A stretch of DNA of 64,000 nucleotides, taken from the NCBI RefSeq assembly GCF_002095315.1, contig NZ_MLFN01000005.1, positions 1 to 64,000 of the forward strand, in the 5' to 3' direction. Under the pieces are notes generated by a model that saw nothing but the letters and a program-made list of their open reading frames with translations, did not search any database and had not been told where the DNA came from. This document shows, piece after piece, positions 46,078 to 54,316 of the stretch. The stretch comes from Pantoea conspicua. Its GTDB lineage: Bacteria; Pseudomonadota; Gammaproteobacteria; Enterobacterales; Enterobacteriaceae. Each line of letters starts with the position of its first letter. Within the stretch, counting starts at the first letter, position 1. Both the position numbers and the translations under genes were made by a program.

Positions 46078-47394
46078 ATGCCATTACTCTATGTGGCGAT
46101 CGGCGTCGCGTTACTGCTGCTGCTGATGATTCGCTTTAAGCTTAATGGATTTATCGCGCTGATTCTGGTGGCGCTGGCGGTCGGTGTGATGCAGGGCATG
46201 CCGGTCAACAAAGTCATTACCTCTATTAAAGCAGGTGTCGGCGGCACGCTCGGCAGCCTGGCGCTGATCATGGGCTTTGGCGCCATGCTAGGCAAGATGC
46301 TGGCCGATTGCGGGGGCGCGCAGCGTATTGCCACCACCTTAATTGAAAAATTCGGCACAAAGCATATTCAGTGGGCGCTGGTGCTGACCGGCTTTATCGT
46401 CGGCTTCGCGCTGTTTTATGAAGTCGGTTTTGTACTGATGCTGCCACTGGTGTTCAGCGTGGCAGCCTCAGCGCGCGTGCCGCTGCTCTATGTCGGTGTA
46501 CCGATGGCCGCTGCGCTGTCAGTGACGCACGGTTTTTTGCCGCCGCATCCCGGTCCGACCGCTATCGCCACGCTGTTCAATGCGGATATGGGCAAAACAC
46601 TGCTTTTCGGTACGCTGCTTGGCATTCCTACCGTGATTCTGGCAGGTCCGGTCTATGCCCGCTTCCTGAAAGGCATTGATAAACCGATCCCTGAGGGCCT
46701 CTACAACCCGAAAACCTTTACTGAAGCAGAGATGCCGGGCTTTGGCGTCAGCGTCTGGACCTCGCTGGTGCCGGTGGTGCTGATGGCGCTGCGCGCGGTT
46801 GCTGAGATGCTGCTGCCAAAAGGCCATGCACTGCTGCCTTACGCCGAGTTCTTCGGCGATCCGGTGATGGCGACGCTGATTGCGGTACTGATTGCGATTT
46901 TCACCTTCGGTCTGAACCGTGGCCGTAGTATGGATCAGGTCATGGAGACCCTGAGCGATTCGATCAAAATCATCGCCATGATGCTGTTAATCATCGGCGG
47001 CGGCGGGGCCTTTAAGCAGGTGCTGGTCGACAGCGGGGTGGATAAATATATCGCTAACATGATGCACTCTACCCAGCTGTCACCGATCTTTATGGCGTGG
47101 TCGATTGCGGCGGTACTGCGTATTGCGCTGGGGTCGGCAACCGTCGCGGCGATTACCGCTGGCGGCATCGTTGCACCGCTGATTGTCACCAGCGGCGCCA
47201 GCCCGGAACTGATGGTAATTGCGGTCGGTTCGGGCAGTGTCATTTTCTCTCACGTCAACGATCCGGGCTTCTGGTTGTTCAAGGAGTACTTCAACCTGAC
47301 GATCGGGGAAACCATTCGTTCGTGGTCAGTACTGGAAACCATCATTTCTGTCTGCGGTCTGATCGGGTGCTTACTGCTTTCGATGGTTATCTGA
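46078..47394 (+). CDS. gntT: GntT, high-affinity gluconate:H+ symporter
   Basis: 438 residues, the E. coli GntT length, starting at ATG 46078 with GGTGGAG. Strong identity by eye: GVGGTLGSLALIMGFGAMLGKMLADCGGAQRIA-type core (residues about 50-85), HGFLPPHPGPTAIA, FKQVLVDSGVDKYIA, SHVNDPGFWLFKEYFNLTIGET. Twelve or more helices. Repressed by GntR and induced by gluconate, as the boxes upstream suggest. gntK and gntR are not in the window. Confidence 0.93.
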   Translation: MPLLYVAIGVALLLLLMIRFKLNGFIALILVALAVGVMQGMPVNKVITSIKAGVGGTLGSLALIMGFGAMLGKMLADCGGAQRIATTLIEKFGTKHIQWALVLTGFIVGFALFYEVGFVLMLPLVFSVAASARVPLLYVGVPMAAALSVTHGFLPPHPGPTAIATLFNADMGKTLLFGTLLGIPTVILAGPVYARFLKGIDKPIPEGLYNPKTFTEAEMPGFGVSVWTSLVPVVLMALRAVAEMLLPKGHALLPYAEFFGDPVMATLIAVLIAIFTFGLNRGRSMDQVMETLSDSIKIIAMMLLIIGGGGAFKQVLVDSGVDKYIANMMHSTQLSPIFMAWSIAAVLRIALGSATVAAITAGGIVAPLIVTSGASPELMVIAVGSGSVIFSHVNDPGFWLFKEYFNLTIGETIRSWSVLETIISVCGLIGCLLLSMVI

Positions 47395-47399
47395 CCCGC

Positions 47400-47437
47400 A
47401 GCCGCTGGCAGAGTCTCTGCCAGCGGCTGGCTGTTTT
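47400..47437 (+). terminator. gntT terminator
   Basis: 13-bp perfect stem AGCCGCTGGCAGA / TCTGCCAGCGGCT with a GTC loop, then GGCTGTTTT. Confidence 0.75.
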
Positions 47438-47449
47438 AACCGGCCCCGG

Positions 47450-48532
47450 TCATACCGCCAGTGCGCGGAAAGCCGCCAGTTCCGCCTCTGACATCCCCGC
47501 CTCACGTGCGGCCTGACAGATCTGCTGCCAGCTGGTACTATCCAGCGGAATCCCTTCACGATCGCGTGCGATACGATTGGCGTCTTCCCACTCACCCGGG
47601 ACCTGAATCGGCGCCTCGCCGCTGCGTGGCGACGCTTTCACCCATTCAATAAACGCTTCCGCCTCATCCTGCATCGCTGGCGCATCGAACGCGTCGGGAT
47701 TGAGAATGATGGTGGTCATACAGTTAAAAATGGCGTCATTACCGCTCTGCAAGGTGGCCTGATGGGTTGTCCGTCCGCCCGACAAGGCGCCGCCAAATAT
47801 TTCACACAGTGTCGCCAGCGCGTAGCCCTTATGCAGTCCAAAGGGGAGCAGGGAGCCATGAGGTGACTGGTGCATCACGCCAGGATCGGTGGTGGGCTGG
47901 CCCTGCGCATCGATCAGGTAACCTGGTGCGACCTCTGTGCCTTTGTTCCACGCGACCCGGGTTTTACCATAGGCGATGCCACTGGTAGCGAAATCAAGCA
48001 GCAGCGGGCGGCCAGACGGACGCGGAAAGATTGCACAGAATGGATTGGTGCCGAAGCGCCGATCGCTGCCGCCAAACGGCGCAACCATCGGGTCGCCCAT
48101 CACATTAACGAAATGAAAAGAGACGAAGCCGGCTGCTGCACACTGCTCCGCCCAGTGACCAATACGACCAATGTGATGTGAATGATGAAGGCCGACCGCG
48201 GAGATGCCTAGCCTCTGCGCCCGTTCAATGCCGAGCTTCATCGCTTCCCAGGCCGCGACCTGACCGAAGCCCTGATGAGCGTTCAGCGTCAGCACGGCAC
48301 CGCTGTCTTTTTCGAGCGTGGGGCGCTGATTCAGTTGCAGATGCCCCTGTTTCAGCGACGCCATGTAACTGGGGATCATGCCGACGCCGTGCGAATCGTG
48401 CCCGGCCAGATTGGCGGCCACCAGGTGATCGGCGACCAGACGTGCCTCTTCCGGCTGGCTACCGGCAGCGAGCCAGATAGCTTCGGTGAACTGATGCAGC
48501 CGGGCGGCATTGATAGTGTGTTGGGTACTCAC
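47450..48532 (-). CDS. hcxB: HcxB/YbiC-like hydroxycarboxylate dehydrogenase
   Basis: 360 residues from GTG 48532 with AGGAGAACATC. LDH2/MDH2 family: VADHLVAANLAGHDSHGVGMIP, GLHHSHHIGRIGHWAEQCAAAGF, FGTNPFCAIFPRP, and CEIFGGALSGG. Very similar to E. coli YbiC (HcxB), an NAD(P)-dependent dehydrogenase for 2-hydroxycarboxylates such as phenyllactate. In E. coli ybiC lies near ybiV; here both occur within 5 kb with the GntT block between. Confidence 0.88.
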   Translation of the reverse strand: MSTQHTINAARLHQFTEAIWLAAGSQPEEARLVADHLVAANLAGHDSHGVGMIPSYMASLKQGHLQLNQRPTLEKDSGAVLTLNAHQGFGQVAAWEAMKLGIERAQRLGISAVGLHHSHHIGRIGHWAEQCAAAGFVSFHFVNVMGDPMVAPFGGSDRRFGTNPFCAIFPRPSGRPLLLDFATSGIAYGKTRVAWNKGTEVAPGYLIDAQGQPTTDPGVMHQSPHGSLLPFGLHKGYALATLCEIFGGALSGGRTTHQATLQSGNDAIFNCMTTIILNPDAFDAPAMQDEAEAFIEWVKASPRSGEAPIQVPGEWEDANRIARDREGIPLDSTSWQQICQAAREAGMSEAELAAFRALAV

Positions 48533-48605
48533 GATGTTCTCCTTTTTAGTGGGATAGTTCATCCTGGGTCGAAAAAGGCAGCACGGCAAGTCAGATTCCA
48601 GGCAG

Positions 48606-48628
48606 GAAAAAGGCCGCAAAATGCGGCC
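48606..48628 (-). terminator. Minus-strand terminator
   Basis: GGCCGCA / TGCGGCC stem; on the minus strand it is followed by TTTTTCC. Ends the 81-aa gene's transcript before hcxB. Confidence 0.75.
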
Positions 48629-48662
48629 CGCTGTCTCAGTAAAAAAAATGAGGCTGAACGCC

Positions 48663-48908
48663 TTAATGCGGCTGTTCAAAACCCGCTTTAATCATCTGTT
48701 CCCGCAGCGCACGCGCAATCTCGCGGTTGCCGCCAGTGACCGGATAAATCACGTTATTCACCACATCGTCAAGGTAATGCTCTTCGAACTCCTGCATCGT
48801 GAGCTGAGTGCCGCCTTCATCGTTAATGGCGAAAGAACCTTTGATGTGATCGCCGCTATTTTTTGCCTTGAGGCTATAGCGGCCCATGCTGGTATTAATT
48901 GTGCTCAT
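48663..48908 (-). CDS. Hypothetical 81-aa protein
   Basis: 81 residues with RBS AAGGAGATCTT. Begins MSTINTSMGRYSLKAKNSGDH, then a Gly/Asn-rich loop KGSFAINDEGGTQL and amphipathic helices QEFEEHYLDDVVNNVIYPV and EIARALREQMIKAGF. No Cys; no family recognised. Monocistronic, with its own terminator. Confidence 0.7.
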   Translation of the reverse strand: MSTINTSMGRYSLKAKNSGDHIKGSFAINDEGGTQLTMQEFEEHYLDDVVNNVIYPVTGGNREIARALREQMIKAGFEQPH

Positions 48909-49164
48909 AAGATCTCCTTGCTAAGCATATTCAGGTCTTAACCAATGAGGCCCGCCTTGCCGGTTAAATTTTAGCCAGGATTTTTCTGCAAAACGAAGGG
49001 TGGCCGCCCCTAAAATTCGCAGTTGCGATCTCTCTCTCAGAATTTCGATAAAAAGAGTTTTAAGCCAGCAAGGGACTGCGGGGCCATCAGGGGAAACGGC
49101 AAAGGGTTTTATTTTGGCTATACTGCTTATTGGAAAGGTTTTTTTACTGGTGAGGAAGAAGGAA

Positions 49165-49248
49165 ATGAAAATTATTCTGTGGATTATTGCCATCATTTTT
49201 ATCGTGGGACTGTTAACCCTGACAGGGGTATTTAAACTGATTTTCTGA
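49165..49248 (+). CDS. yohP: YohP-like 27-aa membrane protein
   Basis: A 27-residue single hydrophobic helix starting MKIILW and ending GVFKLIF, almost the same as E. coli YohP. RBS AAGGA directly upstream of ATG 49165. YohP is a small inner-membrane stress-related protein whose mRNA is targeted to the membrane independent of SRP. Too short for standard gene calling, but the sequence match is distinctive. Confidence 0.82.
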   Translation: MKIILWIIAIIFIVGLLTLTGVFKLIF

Positions 49249-49279
49249 TGGCGCTTTTCGGCTTCAGCGGACACCTTAC

Positions 49280-49483
49280 TCAGGTGTCCGGAACATTCTT
49301 GTGCTGGTCAATCAGGCAATGTGTGATCGGGTCCATATGCGTTTCAGGCAATAAATCCTTTACCTCCAACCGCTTTTTACAGTGTGCACAGCAGGCCCCG
49401 TGAAACGTAAGCGGTTCTCCATCGCGTTCAGTGTAAATAAACCGGGCACTCCCGCATTGGCTGCAGCGAATTTTCATCACCAT
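49280..49483 (-). CDS. Small zinc-ribbon protein
   Basis: 67 residues. Two CxxC pairs (IRCSQCGSARF and CCAHCKKRLE) form a zinc ribbon; Thr/Leu-rich middle and C-terminal LPETHMDPITHCLIDQH. MVMKIR offers two starts, both weakly served. Function unknown. A strong CRP-like site and an FNR box lie 44 and 180 bp upstream. Confidence 0.72.
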   Translation of the reverse strand: MVMKIRCSQCGSARFIYTERDGEPLTFHGACCAHCKKRLEVKDLLPETHMDPITHCLIDQHKNVPDT

Positions 49484-49526
49484 CCTGACTTTCCTCTCCC
49501 TGTAGTAATCAAAAGTTGATTTTTTG

Positions 49527-49542
49527 CGTGATCAATATCACA
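49527..49542. promoter_or_regulatory. CRP-like site
   Basis: CGTGATCAATATCACA matches 13 of 16 core positions of the CRP ideal TGTGATCTAGATCACA. It is 44 bp upstream of the zinc-ribbon gene. Confidence 0.5.
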
Positions 49543-49662
49543 GGTAAACATTCCTTATTTATTTCCTCGCAATATTATCCCGCCGTTCGCAGAAAAAAAT
49601 AGTGTCTTATGGCAATGGTTGTTTGTTGCCAAATGCGAATTGAATGACAAAAAAGCACTTCT

Positions 49663-49676
49663 TTGATTTGAATCAA
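49663..49676. promoter_or_regulatory. FNR box
   Basis: TTGATTTGAATCAA matches the FNR consensus TTGAT-N4-ATCAA exactly. Nearest genes are the zinc-ribbon gene (minus, 180 bp) and cspE (plus, 534 bp). Confidence 0.6.
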
Positions 49677-49851
49677 CGTTTATTATCATTTGCCTGAAAT
49701 GCAGTCAGGCAGGCGGCTAAAGCAGAGTTACAGGGTACGACTGATTGATCTGGCTCAGTAAAAAAGCGGATTTAATTATCTGAAGATCACGCACCGGGGC
49801 TAGCTCCCGACAACATTTCGTGATCAGATGCCCCATTGGGGTGAAAAAAAG

Positions 49852-49955
49852 CCCGGAAATGCGTTAGCGGAGTTTTTCACGGACCGCCAAAAAGGGCACG
49901 ATGCGGACGTTTTTGCCGTCAAAAAGTTAATCTCAGGACGGCAGGGATTTCCGGG
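49852..49955. repeat. Long-span 9-bp inverted repeat upstream of cspE
   Basis: CCCGGAAAT (49852-49860) pairs with ATTTCCGGG (49947-49955), enclosing about 86 bases that include a smaller hairpin GGACGTTTTTGCCGTC (49898-49913). The region 49,484-50,209 has no gene. Could be a structured RNA or a remnant; no decisive signal. Confidence 0.4.
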
Positions 49956-50209
49956 TTAGCATGAGCGCCAGAATGGCGCATGATGAAAAAAGCAATCACA
50001 TTACAGTGGGTTAACGGATTTTACCCGTTAAAATCACCGGGCCAGGAAGCGGTTTTTTCGCAAGACCAAAAGTGAGAAAGTGTGATGCGTAACCAGAAAG
50101 TCGAAATTTATCACTTTTTCATCAAATCTCACTGGACAAATCTCTCCGCAATTGCTGTACTAGATGGCGACACAGTTTAGTGTCCATTTTTCATGTAAAG
50201 GTAATATAG

Positions 50210-50419
50210 ATGTCTAAGATCAAAGGTAACGTTAAGTGGTTTAATGAATCTAAAGGATTCGGTTTCATTACTCCTGAAGATGGCAGCAAAGATGTATTCG
50301 TACACTTCTCTGCAATCCAGAGCAACGGCTTCAAAACTCTGGCTGAAGGTCAGCGCGTTGAGTTTGAAATCACCGACGGCGCAAAAGGCCCATCTGCTGC
50401 TAACGTTATCAGTCTGTAA
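50210..50419 (+). CDS. cspE: CspE-like cold-shock protein
   Basis: 69 residues. RNP1 KGFGFITP and RNP2 DVFVHFSAI; almost identical to E. coli CspE. Single-stranded nucleic-acid chaperone and antiterminator. AAGGTAATATAG precedes the ATG. In E. coli it lies before crcB and tatE; here a different set of genes follows. Confidence 0.95.
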   Translation: MSKIKGNVKWFNESKGFGFITPEDGSKDVFVHFSAIQSNGFKTLAEGQRVEFEITDGAKGPSAANVISL

Positions 50420-50440
50420 GTTAACAGTCAGAATTCTAAA

Positions 50441-50466
50441 AACCCGCCTGATGGCGGGTTTTTTTA
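50441..50466 (+). terminator. cspE terminator
   Basis: AACCCGCC / GGCGGGTT with TGAT loop, then TTTTTT. Confidence 0.9.
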
Positions 50467-50644
50467 TGGAAAAAATCACCTGAACAACCCCTTCACTGCC
50501 CGCTGTGCCTTTCGCTACGCCGCACAAACTGCGCGACGCTTCACAATAAATTCTCGTAACATAATCATAACAACCTTACTTGCAGCTTTTTCTTGTCTAA
50601 CGCTATATAACAGAGCGACAGGACCAGGCTATTGAGGATACAGG

Positions 50645-51076
50645 ATGAACATACGTCAGGCGGATTTAAAAGACAGTTTTGCGTTGAGTGCCTTACTGAG
50701 TGAGCTAGGCTACGGCGGCACGGAAAATTTCATTGAGCAGCGCCTGGCGCAGTTAAGCAACGATCCCAGCGAAGCGTTACTGGTGGCAGAGTTCGGTAAT
50801 CAGGTGCTCGGTTTTTTATCAATGCACTTTATTCCACAGCTGGCACTGGCTGGCGATTTCGCCCGCATCAGCTATTTCTGTATCGCCGAAGGCGAACGCA
50901 GTAAAGGTGTCGGCCAGCAGCTGTTACAGCATGCGGAATCACTGGCGGCACAGCGCGGTTGCGATCGGATGGAGGTACATTGTCATCAGTCCCGTCTCAA
51001 GGCGAATCAGTTTTATGCCCGTGAAGGCTATGTTGAATCGCCACGCTATCATGTTAAAGATCTGCCCGCGCGTTAG
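50645..51076 (+). CDS. GNAT-family N-acetyltransferase
   Basis: 143 residues. LLVAEFGNQVLGFLSMHFIP, the acetyl-CoA loop CIAEGERSKGVGQQLLQHAESLA (RxxGxG type) and C-terminal MEVHCHQSRLKANQFYAREGYVES are GNAT hallmarks. Overlaps the converging MocR gene by 23 bases. Substrate unknown; could modify small amino compounds handled by the adjacent operon. Confidence 0.83.
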   Translation: MNIRQADLKDSFALSALLSELGYGGTENFIEQRLAQLSNDPSEALLVAEFGNQVLGFLSMHFIPQLALAGDFARISYFCIAEGERSKGVGQQLLQHAESLAAQRGCDRMEVHCHQSRLKANQFYAREGYVESPRYHVKDLPAR

Positions 51077-52409
51077 CTTCACGGCCGCACGCGATAACCA
51101 GTGCCTCGGCAATCATCTCCTGTTGTTCATCTCTGAGGCTGGCAATGCTGACGCGGATAAATTGCGTCGCGCCCAGGCTGCAGCGCTTACCCGGTAACAC
51201 GGCGATACCGCGTGCCGCCAGGGTGATCATGGCAAACTGTTCTGAGGCGACCGGGATAGAGAGACTGAGCCCATCCTGTGGCGGCAACATAAGTCCGCGC
51301 TGCGCCAGTGCTTGCCGCAGCCGCTCGCGTCGCTGCTGATAAACGTCGCGTGCCCTGGCGACCTGATGCTGCGTCGCCTCATCCTCCAGCAACCACGCCA
51401 CCGCATCCTGCAATATCCGGCTGGTCCAGCTGACACCAAAATTTCGCCACGCCTGGATGCGTTTTACCATCTCTGCGGTGGCCGACAACACAGCCAGACG
51501 CAAATCGGGGCCGTAGGCTTTAGAAAACGAACGGACATGCAGGGTACGCTCGGGAAACTGCGATCCCAGACTCCAGCCCGCTGCAGCGGATAGGTCCCCA
51601 ATCCCATCGTCTTCCACAATCAGCGTGGTGCTGTTTGCCAGTATCCGGGCCAGTGCCTGACGTCGCCCGAGACTAATCGTGCGCCCGGTCGCCGAATGGG
51701 TACGCGGCTGATAGATCATCATGACCGGCGAACGGGTGAGCAGGTGACTTAACGCCTCAGGTAACGGCCCCTGGTCATCACACGCCAGCGGCATAATTTC
51801 AGCGCCCACGTTATCCAGCATATCGAGCAGGCGGGTGGCGGTCGGGTCCTCAATGATCACCCGATCGCCGGGTGAAACCAGCGTCTGTACCAGCAAATTC
51901 ATCGCATCGAAACCCCCATCGGTTGCCAGAAACGCTTCCGCAGCATAGGGCCAGCGCGGCGTTATCGCTTCCAGCAGCCGGGCGGAAATGGGCTCACGGA
52001 CGTAGCTGTTAAGCTGCGGCGAGCGCAATGCCGCCTGCAGCGCATTGTGCAGGTCAGGTAACAACGCGGGATCGGGAGAGGCCATTGCCAGATCGGCGCG
52101 AATGTGTTCACCATAGTTGCCGATCTTTTCAAAGCGGATCGGCCGTGGCATCACCGTATTGCCGCTGACCCAGACGCCACTGCGGCCTTTTCCCGCGAGC
52201 ACTTTATGCTGCCTTAACCGCGACCAGGCAGCGGAAACGGTTGCCGGACTGACGCCCAGCCGCTCCGCGATCTCCCTTACCGCCGGCATCTGCATGCCGA
52301 CGGCAATTTCACCGTCGCGGATCAGGCGGGATGCAGCCTGAGCGATGCCTTTTACCGACGGGGTTGTTATCTGATTACAGAACCACTCTGGATCGACCAT
52401 TTGCGTCAT
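51054..52409 (-). CDS. MocR-type regulator (GntR HTH + aminotransferase-like domain)
   Basis: 451 residues. N-terminal GntR wHTH (IAQAASRLIRDGEIAVGMQMPAVREIAERLGVSPATVSAAWSRL) joined to a type-I aminotransferase fold (from about 100) with PLP-lysine SFSKAYGPDLR. Usually binds PLP and an amino compound and controls the divergent operon. It is divergent from the binding-protein/ybeM/ABC operon, and two TTGTTCAG direct repeats lie between. Confidence 0.86.
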   Translation of the reverse strand: MTQMVDPEWFCNQITTPSVKGIAQAASRLIRDGEIAVGMQMPAVREIAERLGVSPATVSAAWSRLRQHKVLAGKGRSGVWVSGNTVMPRPIRFEKIGNYGEHIRADLAMASPDPALLPDLHNALQAALRSPQLNSYVREPISARLLEAITPRWPYAAEAFLATDGGFDAMNLLVQTLVSPGDRVIIEDPTATRLLDMLDNVGAEIMPLACDDQGPLPEALSHLLTRSPVMMIYQPRTHSATGRTISLGRRQALARILANSTTLIVEDDGIGDLSAAAGWSLGSQFPERTLHVRSFSKAYGPDLRLAVLSATAEMVKRIQAWRNFGVSWTSRILQDAVAWLLEDEATQHQVARARDVYQQRRERLRQALAQRGLMLPPQDGLSLSIPVASEQFAMITLAARGIAVLPGKRCSLGATQFIRVSIASLRDEQQEMIAEALVIACGREANARADL

Positions 52410-52420
52410 AAGAAAATACT

Positions 52421-52450
52421 TTGTTCAGTAACAAATTAATGATTGTTCAG
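52421..52450. promoter_or_regulatory. Direct repeats TTGTTCAG x2, putative MocR sites
   Basis: TTGTTCAG at 52421-52428 and 52443-52450, 22 bp apart (two helical turns), just upstream of the mocR start. Direct repeats are usual for MocR regulators. Confidence 0.45.
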
Positions 52451-52538
52451 GTCAGTATTCCGGATCTAGTATCAAATTCAAGCGTTATTTGAGCTATCAA
52501 CCCGCCCGGCTTCACGGCACGACGTAAACGGAGAGATC

Positions 52539-53504
52539 ATGGCAAGGCTGAGTATCAGACTGGCAGTGCGCGACTGGGACTATTTCACCCCACTGGCGCT
52601 GGGCGATATCAAACCGGACAATTTTGATCTGCAGATCGATCGCGTCGGCACGCTGGTGAACGATCTCGCCACCAGCCCCGATTATGATGCGGGAGAAGTG
52701 TCGTTTAGCCGTTACGCCCAGGCGCGGGCCAGAGACGATGATTCTCTGCTCGGTATTCCTCACTTCCTGATGCGCGGTTTCCGCCAGCGCTGCATTATCA
52801 CCACCGCTGACAGTCCCATCACCACGCCTGCAGAGCTGAAGGGCAAAAGCATCGGTGTTACTGGCTGGCAGGATTCGGGCAATACCTGGACGCGCACGGT
52901 ACTGCGCGAAGCGGGGGTAGAAATTGACGATGTTTGCTGGTTTGCCGGGCGGCTGACCGCCGATCACCCGATTGTCGATCGGCTGGCAGGATTTGGCCGG
53001 CCAGGCCGGATAGAGCCGGCACCCGACGAGCGTCCATTGATTGAGCTGCTGAAAGCGGGTGAGCTGGATGCGGTCTTTACCCCGTTTATGCCGGAAGGTT
53101 TTTTCCTGCCGGCGTCCGGTCTGCGTCAGCTCCAGCCTGACTTCTATCAGGCCGAGCGGGCCTATTTCAACCGTGTCGGCTATGTGCCCGGCATTCATAT
53201 TCTGGCGGTGAAACCGGTGCTGGCGGCGCAGCATCCGTGGCTGCCTGTCGCACTGAGTGAAGTCATCGATCGTTCTTACGCGCTATGGATGCAAAAACGA
53301 GAGAAATATGCCGACACCACGCCGTGGCTGCTGGACGATCTGCGACGGACCGCGCAGGAATTACCGGCCGGCTGGAATCAGAATGGTTTTACCGCTAATA
53401 GAAAGATGATTGCGGATTTTGCCCGTGAACTGTTCCAGCAGGAACTCACCCACAGATTGCTGACGCCGGAAGCGATGTTTCCGATGGCAGGAGGAGAGAA
53501 ATAA
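52539..53504 (+). CDS. Cytosolic NMT1/phthalate-decarboxylase-like binding-protein-fold enzyme
   Basis: 321 residues, no signal peptide. WDYFTPLALGDIKPDNFDLQIDR, YDAGEVSFSRYAQAR, CIITTADSPITTPAELKGKSIGVTGWQDSGNTW resemble the 4,5-dihydroxyphthalate decarboxylase/ThiY-like family, which uses the type-2 periplasmic-binding fold for decarboxylation or binding. First gene of the operon; TAATG stop/start overlap with ybeM. Substrate unknown. Confidence 0.72.
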   Translation: MARLSIRLAVRDWDYFTPLALGDIKPDNFDLQIDRVGTLVNDLATSPDYDAGEVSFSRYAQARARDDDSLLGIPHFLMRGFRQRCIITTADSPITTPAELKGKSIGVTGWQDSGNTWTRTVLREAGVEIDDVCWFAGRLTADHPIVDRLAGFGRPGRIEPAPDERPLIELLKAGELDAVFTPFMPEGFFLPASGLRQLQPDFYQAERAYFNRVGYVPGIHILAVKPVLAAQHPWLPVALSEVIDRSYALWMQKREKYADTTPWLLDDLRRTAQELPAGWNQNGFTANRKMIADFARELFQQELTHRLLTPEAMFPMAGGEK

Positions 53505-54292
53505 TGAAAGTTGCGATGGGACAATTTGCGGTCAGCCGTGAATGGCAGGAGAACGCCACACACTGTCTGGACTTAATGCAGCGTGCCGTCGCTGGCGGTG
53601 CCGATCTGCTGGTGCTGCCGGAAGGGGTGCTGGCGCGGGATATTACCGATCCCGACTTAGTGCTGAAAGCCGCACAACCGCTGGATGGGCCGTTTCTCAC
53701 TCAGCTGCTGGCAGCCAGTGAGAATACCGATCTGACCACCATGATGAGCGTGCATGTTCCTACTGAACAGCAGAAGGCGCTCAACGTGCTGATCGCTATC
53801 CGCAACGGAAAAATCATTGCCGCTTATGAAAAATTGCATCTCTACGATGCCTTTGCGATGCAGGAGTCACAGCGGGTCAATCCGGGGCATGTGATCCCGC
53901 CACTGGTTGACGTGGCGGGGATGAAAGTCGGACTGATGACCTGCTATGACGTGCGTTTCCCGGAGCTGGCGCGCCGGCTGGTGCTGGATGGCGCGGACCT
54001 GCTGGTGCTGCCTGCTGCGTGGGTAAAAGGCCCGCTGAAAGAGATGCACTGGGAGCTGCTGACCCGCGCCCGTGCGCTGGAGAATACCTGCTACATGGTG
54101 GCGGTAGGCGAATGTGGCCCGCGCAATATCGGTAACAGTCTGGTGGTCGATCCGCTCGGTGTCGTTATCGCCAATGCGGCTGAATCGCCGACGCTGATGT
54201 TTGCTGAGCTTGATCCTGAACGCGTAGCCTATGCCCGCCGCGTGCTGCCGGTGCTGGAGAATCGTCGTTTCGCCCGTCCCGAACTGAACTGA
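53504..54292 (+). CDS. ybeM: YbeM/Nit1-like amidase (nitrilase superfamily)
   Basis: 262 residues. Nitrilase triad: Glu in LVLPEGVLARD, Lys in YEKLHLYDAF, Cys in LMTCYDVRFPE. Resembles E. coli YbeM, the deaminated-glutathione amidase. Start overlaps the preceding stop by one base. Here it is inside an amino-acid-transport operon, which may point to another omega-amide substrate. Confidence 0.87.
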   Translation: MKVAMGQFAVSREWQENATHCLDLMQRAVAGGADLLVLPEGVLARDITDPDLVLKAAQPLDGPFLTQLLAASENTDLTTMMSVHVPTEQQKALNVLIAIRNGKIIAAYEKLHLYDAFAMQESQRVNPGHVIPPLVDVAGMKVGLMTCYDVRFPELARRLVLDGADLLVLPAAWVKGPLKEMHWELLTRARALENTCYMVAVGECGPRNIGNSLVVDPLGVVIANAAESPTLMFAELDPERVAYARRVLPVLENRRFARPELN

Positions 54293-54316
54293 CACCCTGA
54301 TCCTGGAGAACGCACC

